From positions 1 through 64,000 of the forward strand of contig JBOFJQ010000030.1 of the NCBI GenBank assembly GCA_051656905.1: a stretch of DNA of 64,000 nucleotides. The letters run 5' to 3'. The stretch is from JAGNZR01 sp051656905. GTDB lineage: Bacteria > Fusobacteriota > Fusobacteriia > Fusobacteriales > Fusobacteriaceae. The notes under the pieces are model-generated. The model saw only the letters and a program-made list of their open reading frames with translations. It did no database searches and was not told the DNA's origin. Below are positions 16,642 to 24,715 of this stretch, piece by piece. The translations under genes and the position numbers were made by a program. Every line of letters starts with the position of its first letter. Position 1 is the first letter of the stretch.

Positions 16642-17118
16642 CTATTTTAATTTTTTGTTTCTTCTAAATTCCCATGGTGCTATTGGATTTGAGATCCACA
16701 AACCTTTCTTGTTACTAATTGCAAATTCTTGTGCCTCTTTGTAATCATATCTATTCTTAGCATATCTTTTATAATACCAAGCATATCCCTGTCTAAGCAT
16801 CTCTATATTTATATTTGTATTTGTATTTTTTAGATAAACCTCTCCAACTACTCTACCATAACGATCTTTATCTTTTACATTGACTTGAACGTCTTTCCCA
16901 TATATTAAAGAATTAAGATAATTTCTTGCCTCTAAACCAAATTCTTGTTTCGGATTAACTTCTGGACAATCAATTCCATAAAATCTTATTTTAACTTTTT
17001 CATTATTCTCCATCACTATTGTGATTGTATCTCCATCATAAACTGATACAACTTTCCCTGTTATTGCAAAAATAATACTACATATTGCTATAAATAGTAT
17101 TAATATAGTCTTCTTCAT
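16642..17118 (-). CDS. Secreted thermonuclease-like (SNase) protein
   Basis: The 158-residue protein has a signal peptide (MKKTILILFIAICSIIFA) and a staphylococcal nuclease fold: VYDGDTI with the Asp metal ligand, IRFYGIDCPE, and DRYGRVVGEV with the catalytic Arg. It ends with a basic tail. Such enzymes are exported calcium-dependent nucleases that cut DNA and RNA. It would degrade extracellular nucleic acid, which fits the purine uptake genes. It is the first gene of the nuclease-fsa pair. Confidence 0.9.
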   Translation of the reverse strand: MKKTILILFIAICSIIFAITGKVVSVYDGDTITIVMENNEKVKIRFYGIDCPEVNPKQEFGLEARNYLNSLIYGKDVQVNVKDKDRYGRVVGEVYLKNTNTNINIEMLRQGYAWYYKRYAKNRYDYKEAQEFAISNKKGLWISNPIAPWEFRRNKKLK

Positions 17119-17278
17119 TCACTTCCCCTATATCTACTTTTTTATTTAGTGTGTTCACTCTATCTGTATAATAGCATATTTTCTAGCTTTTATACAAAAG
17201 AATAATTAAAAATATGCTGTAAAAAAGTAAAATACACTCTTCTAATTTTTTTCAAAATATTACTATATATAAATTAAG

Positions 17279-17319
17279 CAAAAAGGTGTGAAAAAAAATT
17301 ATTTTTTCGCACCTTTTTC
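17279..17319 (-). terminator. Terminator overlapping the end of the ArsC-family gene
   Basis: On the minus strand AAAAAGGTGCGAAAAAA pairs with TTTTTTCACACCTTTTT across a short loop. The stop codon of the gene lies in the loop region. Confidence 0.75.
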
Positions 17320-17652
17320 TAACATATCTTCCCATGTTTTAGGATCATAACCCATTGTTATTTGGTTTCCTTTTCTTATAATAGGAGTTTTAAATAGAAT
17401 AGGATTTTCTAATAAAAGCTCTTCCGTATCATAAACCATATACTTTAAATTTCTTTTTGTATATTCTGTTCCTTCTACATCTAGAAGTTCTTCTATATCA
17501 TATTTTGTTTTTATTGAGTTTAACTCCCCTTTAGATGGAGCCTTCTCTAATATGTTAATAAATTGATATTTTACACCTCTCTCTTTAAAAAATCTTTCTG
17601 CTTTTTTACTATTATTACAGCTTTTTTTCCCAAAAATTTGAATTACTACTAT
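17299..17652 (-). CDS. ArsC/Spx-family glutaredoxin-like protein with non-standard start
   Basis: The 117-residue reading frame translates as VVIQIFGKKSCNNSKKAE at the start and ends GYDPKTWEDMLEKGAKK. It has the thioredoxin-like ArsC fold marks: Cys in the SCNNSKKA loop, FKTPIIRK and MGYDPKTW. No in-frame ATG, GTG or TTG exists between the upstream in-frame stop and the first conserved residues. A strong GAGGTGG lies at about 17659-17665, pointing to ATA at 17652 (6-base spacing) or ATT at 17658 as the start. The frame is open and well conserved, so I treat it as a gene and not a pseudogene. It lacks the second Cys of Spx. Function unknown beyond the family. Confidence 0.78.
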   Translation of the reverse strand: MVVIQIFGKKSCNNSKKAERFFKERGVKYQFINILEKAPSKGELNSIKTKYDIEELLDVEGTEYTKRNLKYMVYDTEELLLENPILFKTPIIRKGNQITMGYDPKTWEDMLEKGAKK

Positions 17653-17738
17653 TTTAATCCACCTCTTCTCTATTTATTATTTTTATATTTTATCATTTTA
17701 TGAAAAAATAATAAAGTCTCATCCCTTAATCCTTAACA

Positions 17739-17775
17739 AAAAAAGATTCTAAGAACACTTTCTTAGAATCTTTTT
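17739..17775 (-). terminator. Terminator after the BCCT transporter gene
   Basis: AAAAAGATTCTAAGAA pairs with TTCTTAGAATCTTTTT across a short loop, with T-rich flank. It ends the betaine reductase operon. Confidence 0.9.
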
Positions 17776-17790
17776 ATTTTACTTTTTATT

Positions 17791-19269
17791 TTACTCTTTC
17801 TTTAATATTTTAACAAATGATACTATACATAAGATCATAACAATAGCAAAAGGAAATGCTAAGGTTATTGATGCTGTTTGTAACATCTGAAGTCCATTTG
17901 AACTCCCTAACATTAAACATAATGCAAATCCTGCTTGAAGAATTGCCCAAATTATTTTTTTATTAGTAGAAGGTTCCAAATCACCATCTGAACTTAATAT
18001 TCCAAGAACAAAAGTTGCAGAGTTTGCAGATGTTATAAAAAATGTTGATAACAATACTATTGTAAATACATTGACAACTGTTCCTAGTGGAAAGTCTTTC
18101 ATTACAATAAAATATGCAGTTGGTATAGATTTCATAGCTTCATTTATAACTTCTATTGGAGAATTTATAGCTATTCTTCCAAAAACTGAAAACCAAAAGA
18201 ATGAAACTATAGCTGGTGCTAATAAAACTCCTGTTATAAATTCTCTTATTGTTCTTCCTTTTGAAATTTTAGCAATAAACATACCTGTAAATGGAGCCCA
18301 TGCAATAAACCATGCCCAATAGAACAAAGTCCACGATCCATACCATTTATTATCTCCAAAGGCACCAATTGAAAAACTATTTGACATGAAGTTAGTCGCA
18401 TAAATTCCGATTCCTTCGATGAAAGTATTAATAATATCTACTGTTGGCCCAAAGAAAAAACAGAATGTTAATAAGATAATTGCAAAGTAAATATTAATAT
18501 CTGAAATCAATTTTATCCCCTTTTCAAGAGGTGTTGATACAGAAGCTATTACTATTATTGTAGTAATCATAATAATTATTACTTGAGTTTGCTTGTTATT
18601 TGCTATACCAAATATATAATTTAATCCACTATTGATCTGATAAGTTCCTAGTCCTAAAGAAGTTGCTACTCCTGCTACTGTTGCAATTATTGTTAAAACA
18701 TCTATACTCTTTCCTAAAAATGTTTTTTCAAACCCTTCTCCAAATAGAGGGACTAAAATTGAACTTATCAATCCTTTGTACGATTTTCTATATTGCATAT
18801 ATGCTAAAGACATTCCTATGATTGCATATGCTGCCCACGGGTGCATACCCCAGTGCAAAAACGATTTATTAAATGCAAACATTGCAGCTTCTTTACTCTG
18901 AGGATCTGCACCTAAAGGATTTAGGTAATAATTAATAGGTTCTGCTACTCCCCAGAATATTAATCCTACCCCCATCCCAGCAGAAAAAAGCATTGCAAAC
19001 CATGAAAAAAGTGAATACTCAGGTTTTTCTCCATCTTTTCCTAAAGGGATGTGTCCAAATCTACTAAAGTATGCTATCCATATTGAAAAAAATAGGAAGA
19101 TTGCCATAGATAATACATAGAACCAACCAAATTTTTGTGTAATTGTACTAAAAGCCCAATTAGCTGCACTACTGAAGTTATCTGGGGCCACAAGGCCCCA
19201 TAAAACTATTAATACTGATATTATAATAGATACCTTAAAAACTGCTGTGTTTCCTATCTTTTTATCCAT
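17791..19269 (-). CDS. BCCT-family betaine transporter
   Basis: I start at the ATG at 19269, because AAGGAGGATCAA precedes it directly; an ATG at 19296 would place that site inside the gene. The 492-residue protein has 12 hydrophobic segments and the BCCT marks GMGVGLIFWGVAEP, WGMHPWAAYAI, and the WAWFIAWAPF box of TM8. Members import glycine betaine, choline or carnitine by Na+ or H+ symport. It follows the selenoprotein B gene by 30 bases, so it probably brings in the substrate of that reductase, as the GrdT-type transporters do. Confidence 0.93.
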   Translation of the reverse strand: MDKKIGNTAVFKVSIIISVLIVLWGLVAPDNFSSAANWAFSTITQKFGWFYVLSMAIFLFFSIWIAYFSRFGHIPLGKDGEKPEYSLFSWFAMLFSAGMGVGLIFWGVAEPINYYLNPLGADPQSKEAAMFAFNKSFLHWGMHPWAAYAIIGMSLAYMQYRKSYKGLISSILVPLFGEGFEKTFLGKSIDVLTIIATVAGVATSLGLGTYQINSGLNYIFGIANNKQTQVIIIMITTIIVIASVSTPLEKGIKLISDINIYFAIILLTFCFFFGPTVDIINTFIEGIGIYATNFMSNSFSIGAFGDNKWYGSWTLFYWAWFIAWAPFTGMFIAKISKGRTIREFITGVLLAPAIVSFFWFSVFGRIAINSPIEVINEAMKSIPTAYFIVMKDFPLGTVVNVFTIVLLSTFFITSANSATFVLGILSSDGDLEPSTNKKIIWAILQAGFALCLMLGSSNGLQMLQTASITLAFPFAIVMILCIVSFVKILKKE

Positions 19270-19299
19270 TTGATCCTCCTTAGTAAACATAGACAAGCA

Positions 19300-20616
19300 T
19301 TAAATTTTCACACTAAAAACTGTCTGCTCTTTTATTTCTTGAGTAAGTGAATCTAAAGCAACTCCTACTCTATGGTATCTTAACTTCCATTGTTCATCTA
19401 ATGATGTTTGTGGATTTCCTAATGGATAAGGTATTGATATAGTTGGAACAATTTTATTAGCACCAACACTTTTTGCTACTGGAATTAAATTTGCCATTAT
19501 AACTACAGGGAATCCTGCTTTTTCTATAACTTTTACCATCGTTGCCCCGCAACGAGTACAAGTTCCTCAAGTAGATGTCATTATAATTCCATCCACATTA
19601 TGGTTTCTTAGGTGAACTACCATTTCTTCTGCCATTCTTGTAGCTTCTGCCTCTGTAGTTCCTGTTCCAACTGTTGTATAAAAATGTGTATCAATAGCTC
19701 CAATTTTCCCTTCTTTTTCATAAGCTCTAAGAGCATCTAAAGGAACACATACATTTGGATCATTGTCTGCTGCTGCTGGATCATATCCTGCATGTATAGT
19801 CTTATATATCCCTTTCTCTAATCTATCAAGTCCTGATATATCATACATTCCCCATCTTGTTGCTGAAGCTGATTGAATTCTGTCTGGATTAGCTACTGGA
19901 ACAATTCCTCCTGTAGTAACTAAAGCTACTTTAGCCTTAGATAAATCCTTTATAGGTGCTGCTATCTCTACTCTCTCCATTTTTGGAATTGGTAACTCTG
20001 TTTCGAAGTCCTCTCCTGCTAATTTTTTTAACAGCATCTTAACTACACGCTTAGAAGCAACCTCTCTCTCTTCTAACTGACCTGTTTGATGACGAATACT
20101 TCTTCCGAAATATTGCTCCTCTTTTGCTGTACCAAGCTTTTCACCTAAACATATTTTATTAACATAATCTGCCATAACTTTAGAGTTAGCTCTCATGCTA
20201 GCTGCACTTCCACCACCATTAAAAATTATTACATCTTTTTTAAACATTTCAACACCTGGATTTTCAATATGCATTGAACTGAAAACAGGGATATTATATT
20301 TTTCTTTTATTACTTTACAAATTGTTCCACAAGCTACACCATATCTTCCAGCCTGAAAAGCAGGTCCAGCAAAGAAGAAATCAATCTCTTTCCCCTCTAT
20401 CATTTTCATTATTCTTTCTATAGCTTCCTCTGTTTTAGATCCCATAAAATTGTCACCACAAATTATTGTGTGCGTTATTTCAACATCTTTTAATTGACTT
20501 TTAAGAGCCAATCCAGATCCTATTACTCCTTCTCTGATTTCAGGTTCAAAATCAGCCATATTTTCTCCACCTATTCCTGCAAAAAACTGATTTATATAAA
20601 TAATTCCTTTTTTCAT
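19300..20616 (-). CDS. grdH: Selenoprotein B of betaine (glycine/sarcosine) reductase, with UGA-coded selenocysteine
   Basis: The reading frame is continuous from ATG 20616 to 19300 if the UGA at 19567-19569 is read as selenocysteine; the protein is then 438 residues. Around it the sequence is MTST-Sec-GTCTRCGATMVK, the known GrdB-family active site (Sec at residue 350). The N-terminus YINQFFAGIGGE is typical. This subunit binds the substrate amine and passes a carboxymethyl group to selenoprotein A. The family includes GrdB (glycine), GrdF (sarcosine) and GrdH (betaine); the BCCT gene downstream suggests betaine. A six-base-pair hairpin after UGA is the likely SECIS. Confidence 0.9.
19540..19554 (-). 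ncRNA. Bacterial SECIS hairpin for the selenoprotein B UGA
   Basis: On the minus strand CGTTGC-GGG-GCAACG forms a perfect 6-bp stem. It begins 12 bases after the UGA, the distance expected for a bacterial SECIS read by SelB, and lies within the coding sequence. Confidence 0.8.
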
Positions 20617-20630
20617 ATAATCCCCCTCTT

Positions 20631-21956
20631 CTAAAACTCTTCCATTAGTTTCTTAGACCAACCTATAACCATGTCACCACAGAACATACAATTGTTTTCA
20701 ATTATAATTGAACCATCTTTTCTAACAGAAGGTCCTAATTTCTCATCACCTTCCCAACCTCCAGAAAGACCGTCTCTTCCTATTGATGCAAGCTCTCCAA
20801 TAACTTCATCCATTGCTGGTAAATCTAATAATTGAGAAACATTTCCACAAGAAACTATTGCATTAGCTTTTACATCTAGGGAAACTAGTGGTTGAGATTT
20901 TCCATCTCTTCCTGTACACTCATTTGTTATTCCTACTGTCTTTACTCCTACATCTTCAAGTGCTGCATAGCATGCTATAAAATCTGCATCTGGATTTCCA
21001 TATCCTTCCTCTGCTAGTATTGCTCCATCTGCACCTAAAGATTTAGCTATTTGTGCTACATATAAAGCAGATCTATTTTTTTGCTCTAATGAAACATTTA
21101 AGTTTGACATTATAACACCTAAAAAATTAATTGTTTTTCCGTGCTCACCATAAAGTTCTTTTATTACAGGAGAGTTTTGCATATCATAAGTAGCCCATTT
21201 TGATGAAGAAGGCATAAAAGAACCTCCAACAATAGCACCATCTAATATCTCATTTGGATGCATAAATGTGGGAACCATTCTATTCATATCCCAACCATAC
21301 AATAAGTCGTTATATCCTAACTCCTCCATTTGTGATTGTGGTTGCATAACAAAAACTACACTTGGAAGTCCATTTACTTCTTCTCCTCTTTTTGTTATTG
21401 CTGGTAACTCATAAATTTCTGTACTTTCAGGAACAAGTTTTTCTACTATTTGTCCTATATGCTCAGCAAGTTTCATCGCTGCCCATCTTATAGCTTTATT
21501 CTTTTTCTGTTGCTCGTGTCTTTCAAACTCTTCATCCGTATCAGCAACAAGACATATATTTATTAATTTAGAATAGTATGTGTAATCAGCTCCCTTACCT
21601 GACATATCAACTATTCCATCTCCAAAACTTCCCCAATGTTTTCCTACTGCCATAACGCTCATATTTTTTAAAGCGTGAATTTTTCCATTACCGCATGGAA
21701 CTACCTCACCTGTTACACCAGGAAATATTGATCCTCCACCAATTCTGCATCTAGCTTCAATAGCTTCTTTTATTGGAACTATTCTCTTGCTCTCTCCAGG
21801 TTTAGCAATAACAATATCTGCATGAGTAATATGTGCATCTTCTTTTACTAGTGAAATAGCTTCTTCTTTGTTAATACAAAGTATTCCATTTGAATAAGAA
21901 TTTTGTTCACCAAATTTTACATCTTTAACATAAAAATTTCCAAACTCCAACTTCAT
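20631..21956 (-). CDS. grdI: Betaine/glycine reductase component B precursor (GrdE/GrdI family, alpha-beta subunits)
   Basis: The 441-residue protein matches the GrdE-type precursor that is cut to two subunits, one with a pyruvoyl group. Visible parts are GKHWGSFGDGIVDMSG, FVMQPQSQMEELGYNDLLYG (residues about 202-221, in pieces), FMHPNEILDGAIVGGSF and ITNECTGRDG. The segment after GAIVGG reads SFMPSSSKW, with Ser250-252; Cys347 lies in TNECTGRDG. I cannot say which residue becomes the pyruvoyl group. It is the first gene of the operon, 14 bases before the selenoprotein gene, behind a strong promoter with a palindromic operator. Confidence 0.88.
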   Translation of the reverse strand: MKLEFGNFYVKDVKFGEQNSYSNGILCINKEEAISLVKEDAHITHADIVIAKPGESKRIVPIKEAIEARCRIGGGSIFPGVTGEVVPCGNGKIHALKNMSVMAVGKHWGSFGDGIVDMSGKGADYTYYSKLINICLVADTDEEFERHEQQKKNKAIRWAAMKLAEHIGQIVEKLVPESTEIYELPAITKRGEEVNGLPSVVFVMQPQSQMEELGYNDLLYGWDMNRMVPTFMHPNEILDGAIVGGSFMPSSSKWATYDMQNSPVIKELYGEHGKTINFLGVIMSNLNVSLEQKNRSALYVAQIAKSLGADGAILAEEGYGNPDADFIACYAALEDVGVKTVGITNECTGRDGKSQPLVSLDVKANAIVSCGNVSQLLDLPAMDEVIGELASIGRDGLSGGWEGDEKLGPSVRKDGSIIIENNCMFCGDMVIGWSKKLMEEF

Positions 21957-22008
21957 TAAACCTCACCTCACGTTATTAAAAACAATTTAAATCCCTACTA
22001 AACACTGA

Positions 22009-22024
22009 ACTAATCGCGATTAGT
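22009..22024. promoter_or_regulatory. TetR-type operator, perfect 16-base palindrome
   Basis: ACTAATCGCGATTAGT is fully palindromic. It lies at about +2 to +17 of the betaine reductase promoter and in the gap to the divergent TetR-family gene, so that protein is the likely repressor. Confidence 0.8.
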
Positions 22025-22032
22025 ATGTACCA

Positions 22033-22061
22033 ATCATATCTTACCATTTTTCTTTTGTCAA
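22033..22061 (-). promoter_or_regulatory. Near-consensus promoter of the betaine reductase operon
   Basis: On the minus strand TTGACA (22061-22056), 17-base spacer, TATGAT (22038-22033). Transcription would start near 22026, next to the palindromic operator. Confidence 0.8.
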
Positions 22062-22189
22062 GTTTTTTTCAAAACATTTTGTGCTTTTTGAGTTCATTTT
22101 ATTCTTTTTTTATTCAACTTAAATATTATGTTTACTAAAACAACTAAAAATGCTATTATTTTATAAAAAATGATTCTTATGAAAGTGAT

Positions 22190-22858
22190 GTGAAATATAA
22201 TATGAACGAAAATATAAATGTAAAAAGAAAATTAATAGAAGCTACCTCTGAAATCATTGATACAGAAGGAATAAAAAATGTTTCTATCCGTAAAATAGCT
22301 GCAAAAGCTGGATATACTAGTGGTACTATTTATTCTCATTTTAAAAACTTTGATCATCTCATTCTACTTTCTTGCCTAAGATTTTTAAGATATTATAATG
22401 AAAATTTAAAAACTGTAGTTGGTACTCCTAAAGATAGTGTGGAAGAAAATTTTTTAGTTTGGAACTTCTTTTGTGAATGTACTTTTAAAAATCCTGAAAT
22501 TTTCTATTTCATATTTTTTAATTCATCTGGTTTTAGCCAAAATAATCCAGAGGATTATTATGAACTTAAAGATCTGTATAAATTTTTCCCAGAAGACATT
22601 AAAGATTTTTCTTCAAAATTTTACCCTATGCTTCTTAAACTTAATTTAAAAGAGAGAAATAAATATCTTATTTTAAAAATGGTAAAAGAAAAAAGAATGT
22701 CACCTTCAAGTGTCTCTTTGCTAAATGATAATCAAATTTTTATTTACAAGGGATATTTAGAAAAAGCAAAAGAAGCAAAAACTGAATTAGAACAGAACAG
22801 AATAAAAAGAAGCTGTATTAGGTCACTAAAAATTTTATATAAAGCATATCTACACTAG
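22190..22858 (+). CDS. TetR-family transcription regulator
   Basis: The 222-residue protein has an N-terminal TetR helix-turn-helix (KRKLIEATSEIIDTEGIKN, then VSIRKIAAKAGYTSGTIYSH) followed by an all-helical ligand domain. The frame can start at GTG 22190 or at ATG 22202; neither has a strong ribosome site. It is divergent from the betaine reductase operon, and the 16-base palindrome lies between. I infer that it senses betaine or a related amine and represses the operon, but the ligand is unknown. Confidence 0.88.
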   Translation: MKYNMNENINVKRKLIEATSEIIDTEGIKNVSIRKIAAKAGYTSGTIYSHFKNFDHLILLSCLRFLRYYNENLKTVVGTPKDSVEENFLVWNFFCECTFKNPEIFYFIFFNSSGFSQNNPEDYYELKDLYKFFPEDIKDFSSKFYPMLLKLNLKERNKYLILKMVKEKRMSPSSVSLLNDNQIFIYKGYLEKAKEAKTELEQNRIKRSCIRSLKILYKAYLH

Positions 22859-22892
22859 TCAAAATTTTTAATTTATTCTAATTTAAATAAAT

Positions 22893-22932
22893 AAAAAGTT
22901 TATCAAAACCTTTGATTTTGATAAACTTTTTT
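22893..22932 (+). terminator. Terminator after the TetR gene
   Basis: AAAAGTTTATCAAAA pairs with TTTTGATAAACTTTT across CCTTTGA, followed by T-rich sequence. Confidence 0.85.
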
Positions 22933-23061
22933 CATTTTTCTTAATTTTATTTATTTTTTAAAAATAAACATTGATTTTTTTTTTATTTATTATACAATTA
23001 GGCCATATACTTAATGTTCCAATAGCAGATAGTGTAAAATAATTTTTTGGGGGAGTAGAAA

Positions 23062-23715
23062 GTGAATACAGAAATGAAAAGATACGGTCGTCTTACTGCA
23101 GGTTTAATTCTTTATGCTTTAGGAGTTATTATAATGTTAAAAGTTAATTTAGGCTTGTCTGCATGGGATGTTTTTAATCAAGGAGTAAACAGGACCTTTG
23201 GAATTTCAATAGGGAGTGCTAGTATTATTGTAGGAAGTATTGTTATCTCCGTGGGATTTTACTTTAATCAACCAATTGGTCTTGGAACAATAATCGATAT
23301 ATTTCTAGTTGGAACTTTCATGGATATATTTAATTTATTACTTACAGATATGAGTCATTTTTACTTTCCTGCTAAAATCATTCTATTCATAATCGGTTTA
23401 TTCATCTGTGCTTATGGTTGTTTTATGTATATACCTCAAGGCCTTGGCTGTGGACCAATAGATGGTTTAATGGTACGTCTTTCTAAAGTACTAAAATGTC
23501 CAATAGGTGTTATCAGTATATCTCTTGAAGCTTTTGCTTTAGTATCAGGTTATTTTTTAGGAGGTACTGTTGGGCTTGGAACTGTAATAGCTACACTTCT
23601 TAAAGGTCCCTTCTTGCAAGCAATCTTTAAATTTAAAAAAGTAGACATTAAATCTATTCACCATAGAAGTATAAAAGATGAATTTGTTCTTTTATATCGT
23701 TTTTTAAGATTTTAA
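23062..23715 (+). CDS. YczE/YitT-like integral membrane protein
   Basis: The 217-residue protein has about six hydrophobic segments and the YczE marks KVNLGLSAWDVF and GLGCGPIDGLMV. Start is the GTG at 23062, with GGGGGAG 6 bases upstream. The family is widespread in Firmicutes and Fusobacteria; its transport or regulatory role is not settled. It stands alone between terminators. Confidence 0.8.
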   Translation: MNTEMKRYGRLTAGLILYALGVIIMLKVNLGLSAWDVFNQGVNRTFGISIGSASIIVGSIVISVGFYFNQPIGLGTIIDIFLVGTFMDIFNLLLTDMSHFYFPAKIILFIIGLFICAYGCFMYIPQGLGCGPIDGLMVRLSKVLKCPIGVISISLEAFALVSGYFLGGTVGLGTVIATLLKGPFLQAIFKFKKVDIKSIHHRSIKDEFVLLYRFLRF

Positions 23716-23748
23716 AATGAAAATATTTTTTAATTATATTTATATATG

Positions 23749-23787
23749 AAGGATGAAGTATTAAAACACTTCATCTTTTTTTTATTT
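23749..23787 (+). terminator. Terminator after the YczE-like gene
   Basis: AAGGATGAAGT pairs with ACTTCATCTT across ATTAAAAC (one bulge), followed by a run of eight T. Confidence 0.85.
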
Positions 23788-23873
23788 TTGAACTAAGAAT
23801 ACATCCCTATGTATATAATCCGTTAAATAAAACGCAAAACATTACTTTCTAGTGTATTTTTTTCATAATTTTG

Positions 23874-23902
23874 TTAACATTTTCCAACTTTTAATGTATA
23901 AT
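23874..23902 (+). promoter_or_regulatory. Promoter of the DUF969-DUF979-pcp operon
   Basis: TTAACA, 17-base spacer, perfect TATAAT. It leaves a leader of about 110 bases before the ATG at 24021. Apart from the terminator before it, I see nothing else in 23716-24020. Confidence 0.7.
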
Positions 23903-24020
23903 AAATTAATTTTATAATAAATAAATTTATTTGTTAGAAAATAGCTAATAATTATAGAGTAGTAATTCTAAATTTTAGAGTCACTTTCTCTTATTATCAT
24001 TACTAAAAAAAGGAGAAAAT

Positions 24021-24692
24021 ATGTTAAGTTTAATTGGTGTATTAATTGTTATTGTAGGTTTTGCGATGAAAAAAGATTCTATTCTAATTATTGTAACTTC
24101 TGCAATTGTTACTGCCTTTATTGGCAAATTAGGTTTTGGTGGCCTTTTAGAAATTTTAGGAACTACTTTTGTTTCTAATAGAGCTATGGCAATCTTTGTT
24201 ATGATTATGTTAGTAACTGGTACTCTTGAAAGAAATGGTTTAAAAGAAGTAGCTGCTATCTTAATTGGAAAGTTAAAAAATGCTACTCCTGGTAAGGTTA
24301 TAGGTGCCTATGGATTTATGAGAATGATTTTTGCTGCTTTTAACGTTAGTTTTGGTGGAGTTGCAGGATTTGTTTGTCCTATCGTGTATCCTATGTCTAC
24401 AGCTTCTGTTGAGTCATCTGGTAATGTCCTAAATGATGAACATGCTGAAGAGATTAAAGGAATGGCTTCTGGGATGGAAAATATCGGTTGGTTCTTTGGA
24501 CAAGTTTTATTCGTTGGAGGATCTGGAGCTCTTTTAGTTAAGTCAACTCTTGCTTCTATAGGGTATGAAGTTGAACTTGCTGAACTTGCTAAAGCAGAGA
24601 TTCCTGTTGCAATATTCGCTTTAATTCTTTCTGCTACTTATTATTTTATTAAAGATAAAAATTTATCTAAAAAATATTACGGAACTAAATAA
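24021..24692 (+). CDS. DUF969 family membrane protein, putative pyroglutamate/amino-acid permease subunit
   Basis: The 223-residue protein has about seven hydrophobic segments, with FMRMIFAAFNVSFGGVAGFV and MENIGWFFGQVLFVGG in the loops. It matches the DUF969 family, which usually stands with DUF979 and pyroglutamyl peptidase. The pair is thought to be a transporter, perhaps for pyroglutamyl peptides or 5-oxoproline; this is inferred from neighbours and not proven. It is followed after 23 bases by the DUF979 gene. Confidence 0.82.
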   Translation: MLSLIGVLIVIVGFAMKKDSILIIVTSAIVTAFIGKLGFGGLLEILGTTFVSNRAMAIFVMIMLVTGTLERNGLKEVAAILIGKLKNATPGKVIGAYGFMRMIFAAFNVSFGGVAGFVCPIVYPMSTASVESSGNVLNDEHAEEIKGMASGMENIGWFFGQVLFVGGSGALLVKSTLASIGYEVELAELAKAEIPVAIFALILSATYYFIKDKNLSKKYYGTK

Positions 24693-24715
24693 ACAACTAA
24701 AATTAGGAGGAACAA

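Noticed and set aside
17299..17652. ArsC-family reading frame as a frameshifted pseudogene
   Set aside because: The whole frame is open, conserved to its end, has a strong ribosome site and its own terminator. Only the start codon is abnormal.
19300..20616. Two separate genes or a pseudogene broken by a stop at 19567
   Set aside because: The stop is UGA at the exact active-site position of GrdB-family selenoproteins and is followed by a SECIS-like hairpin, so selenocysteine read-through explains it.
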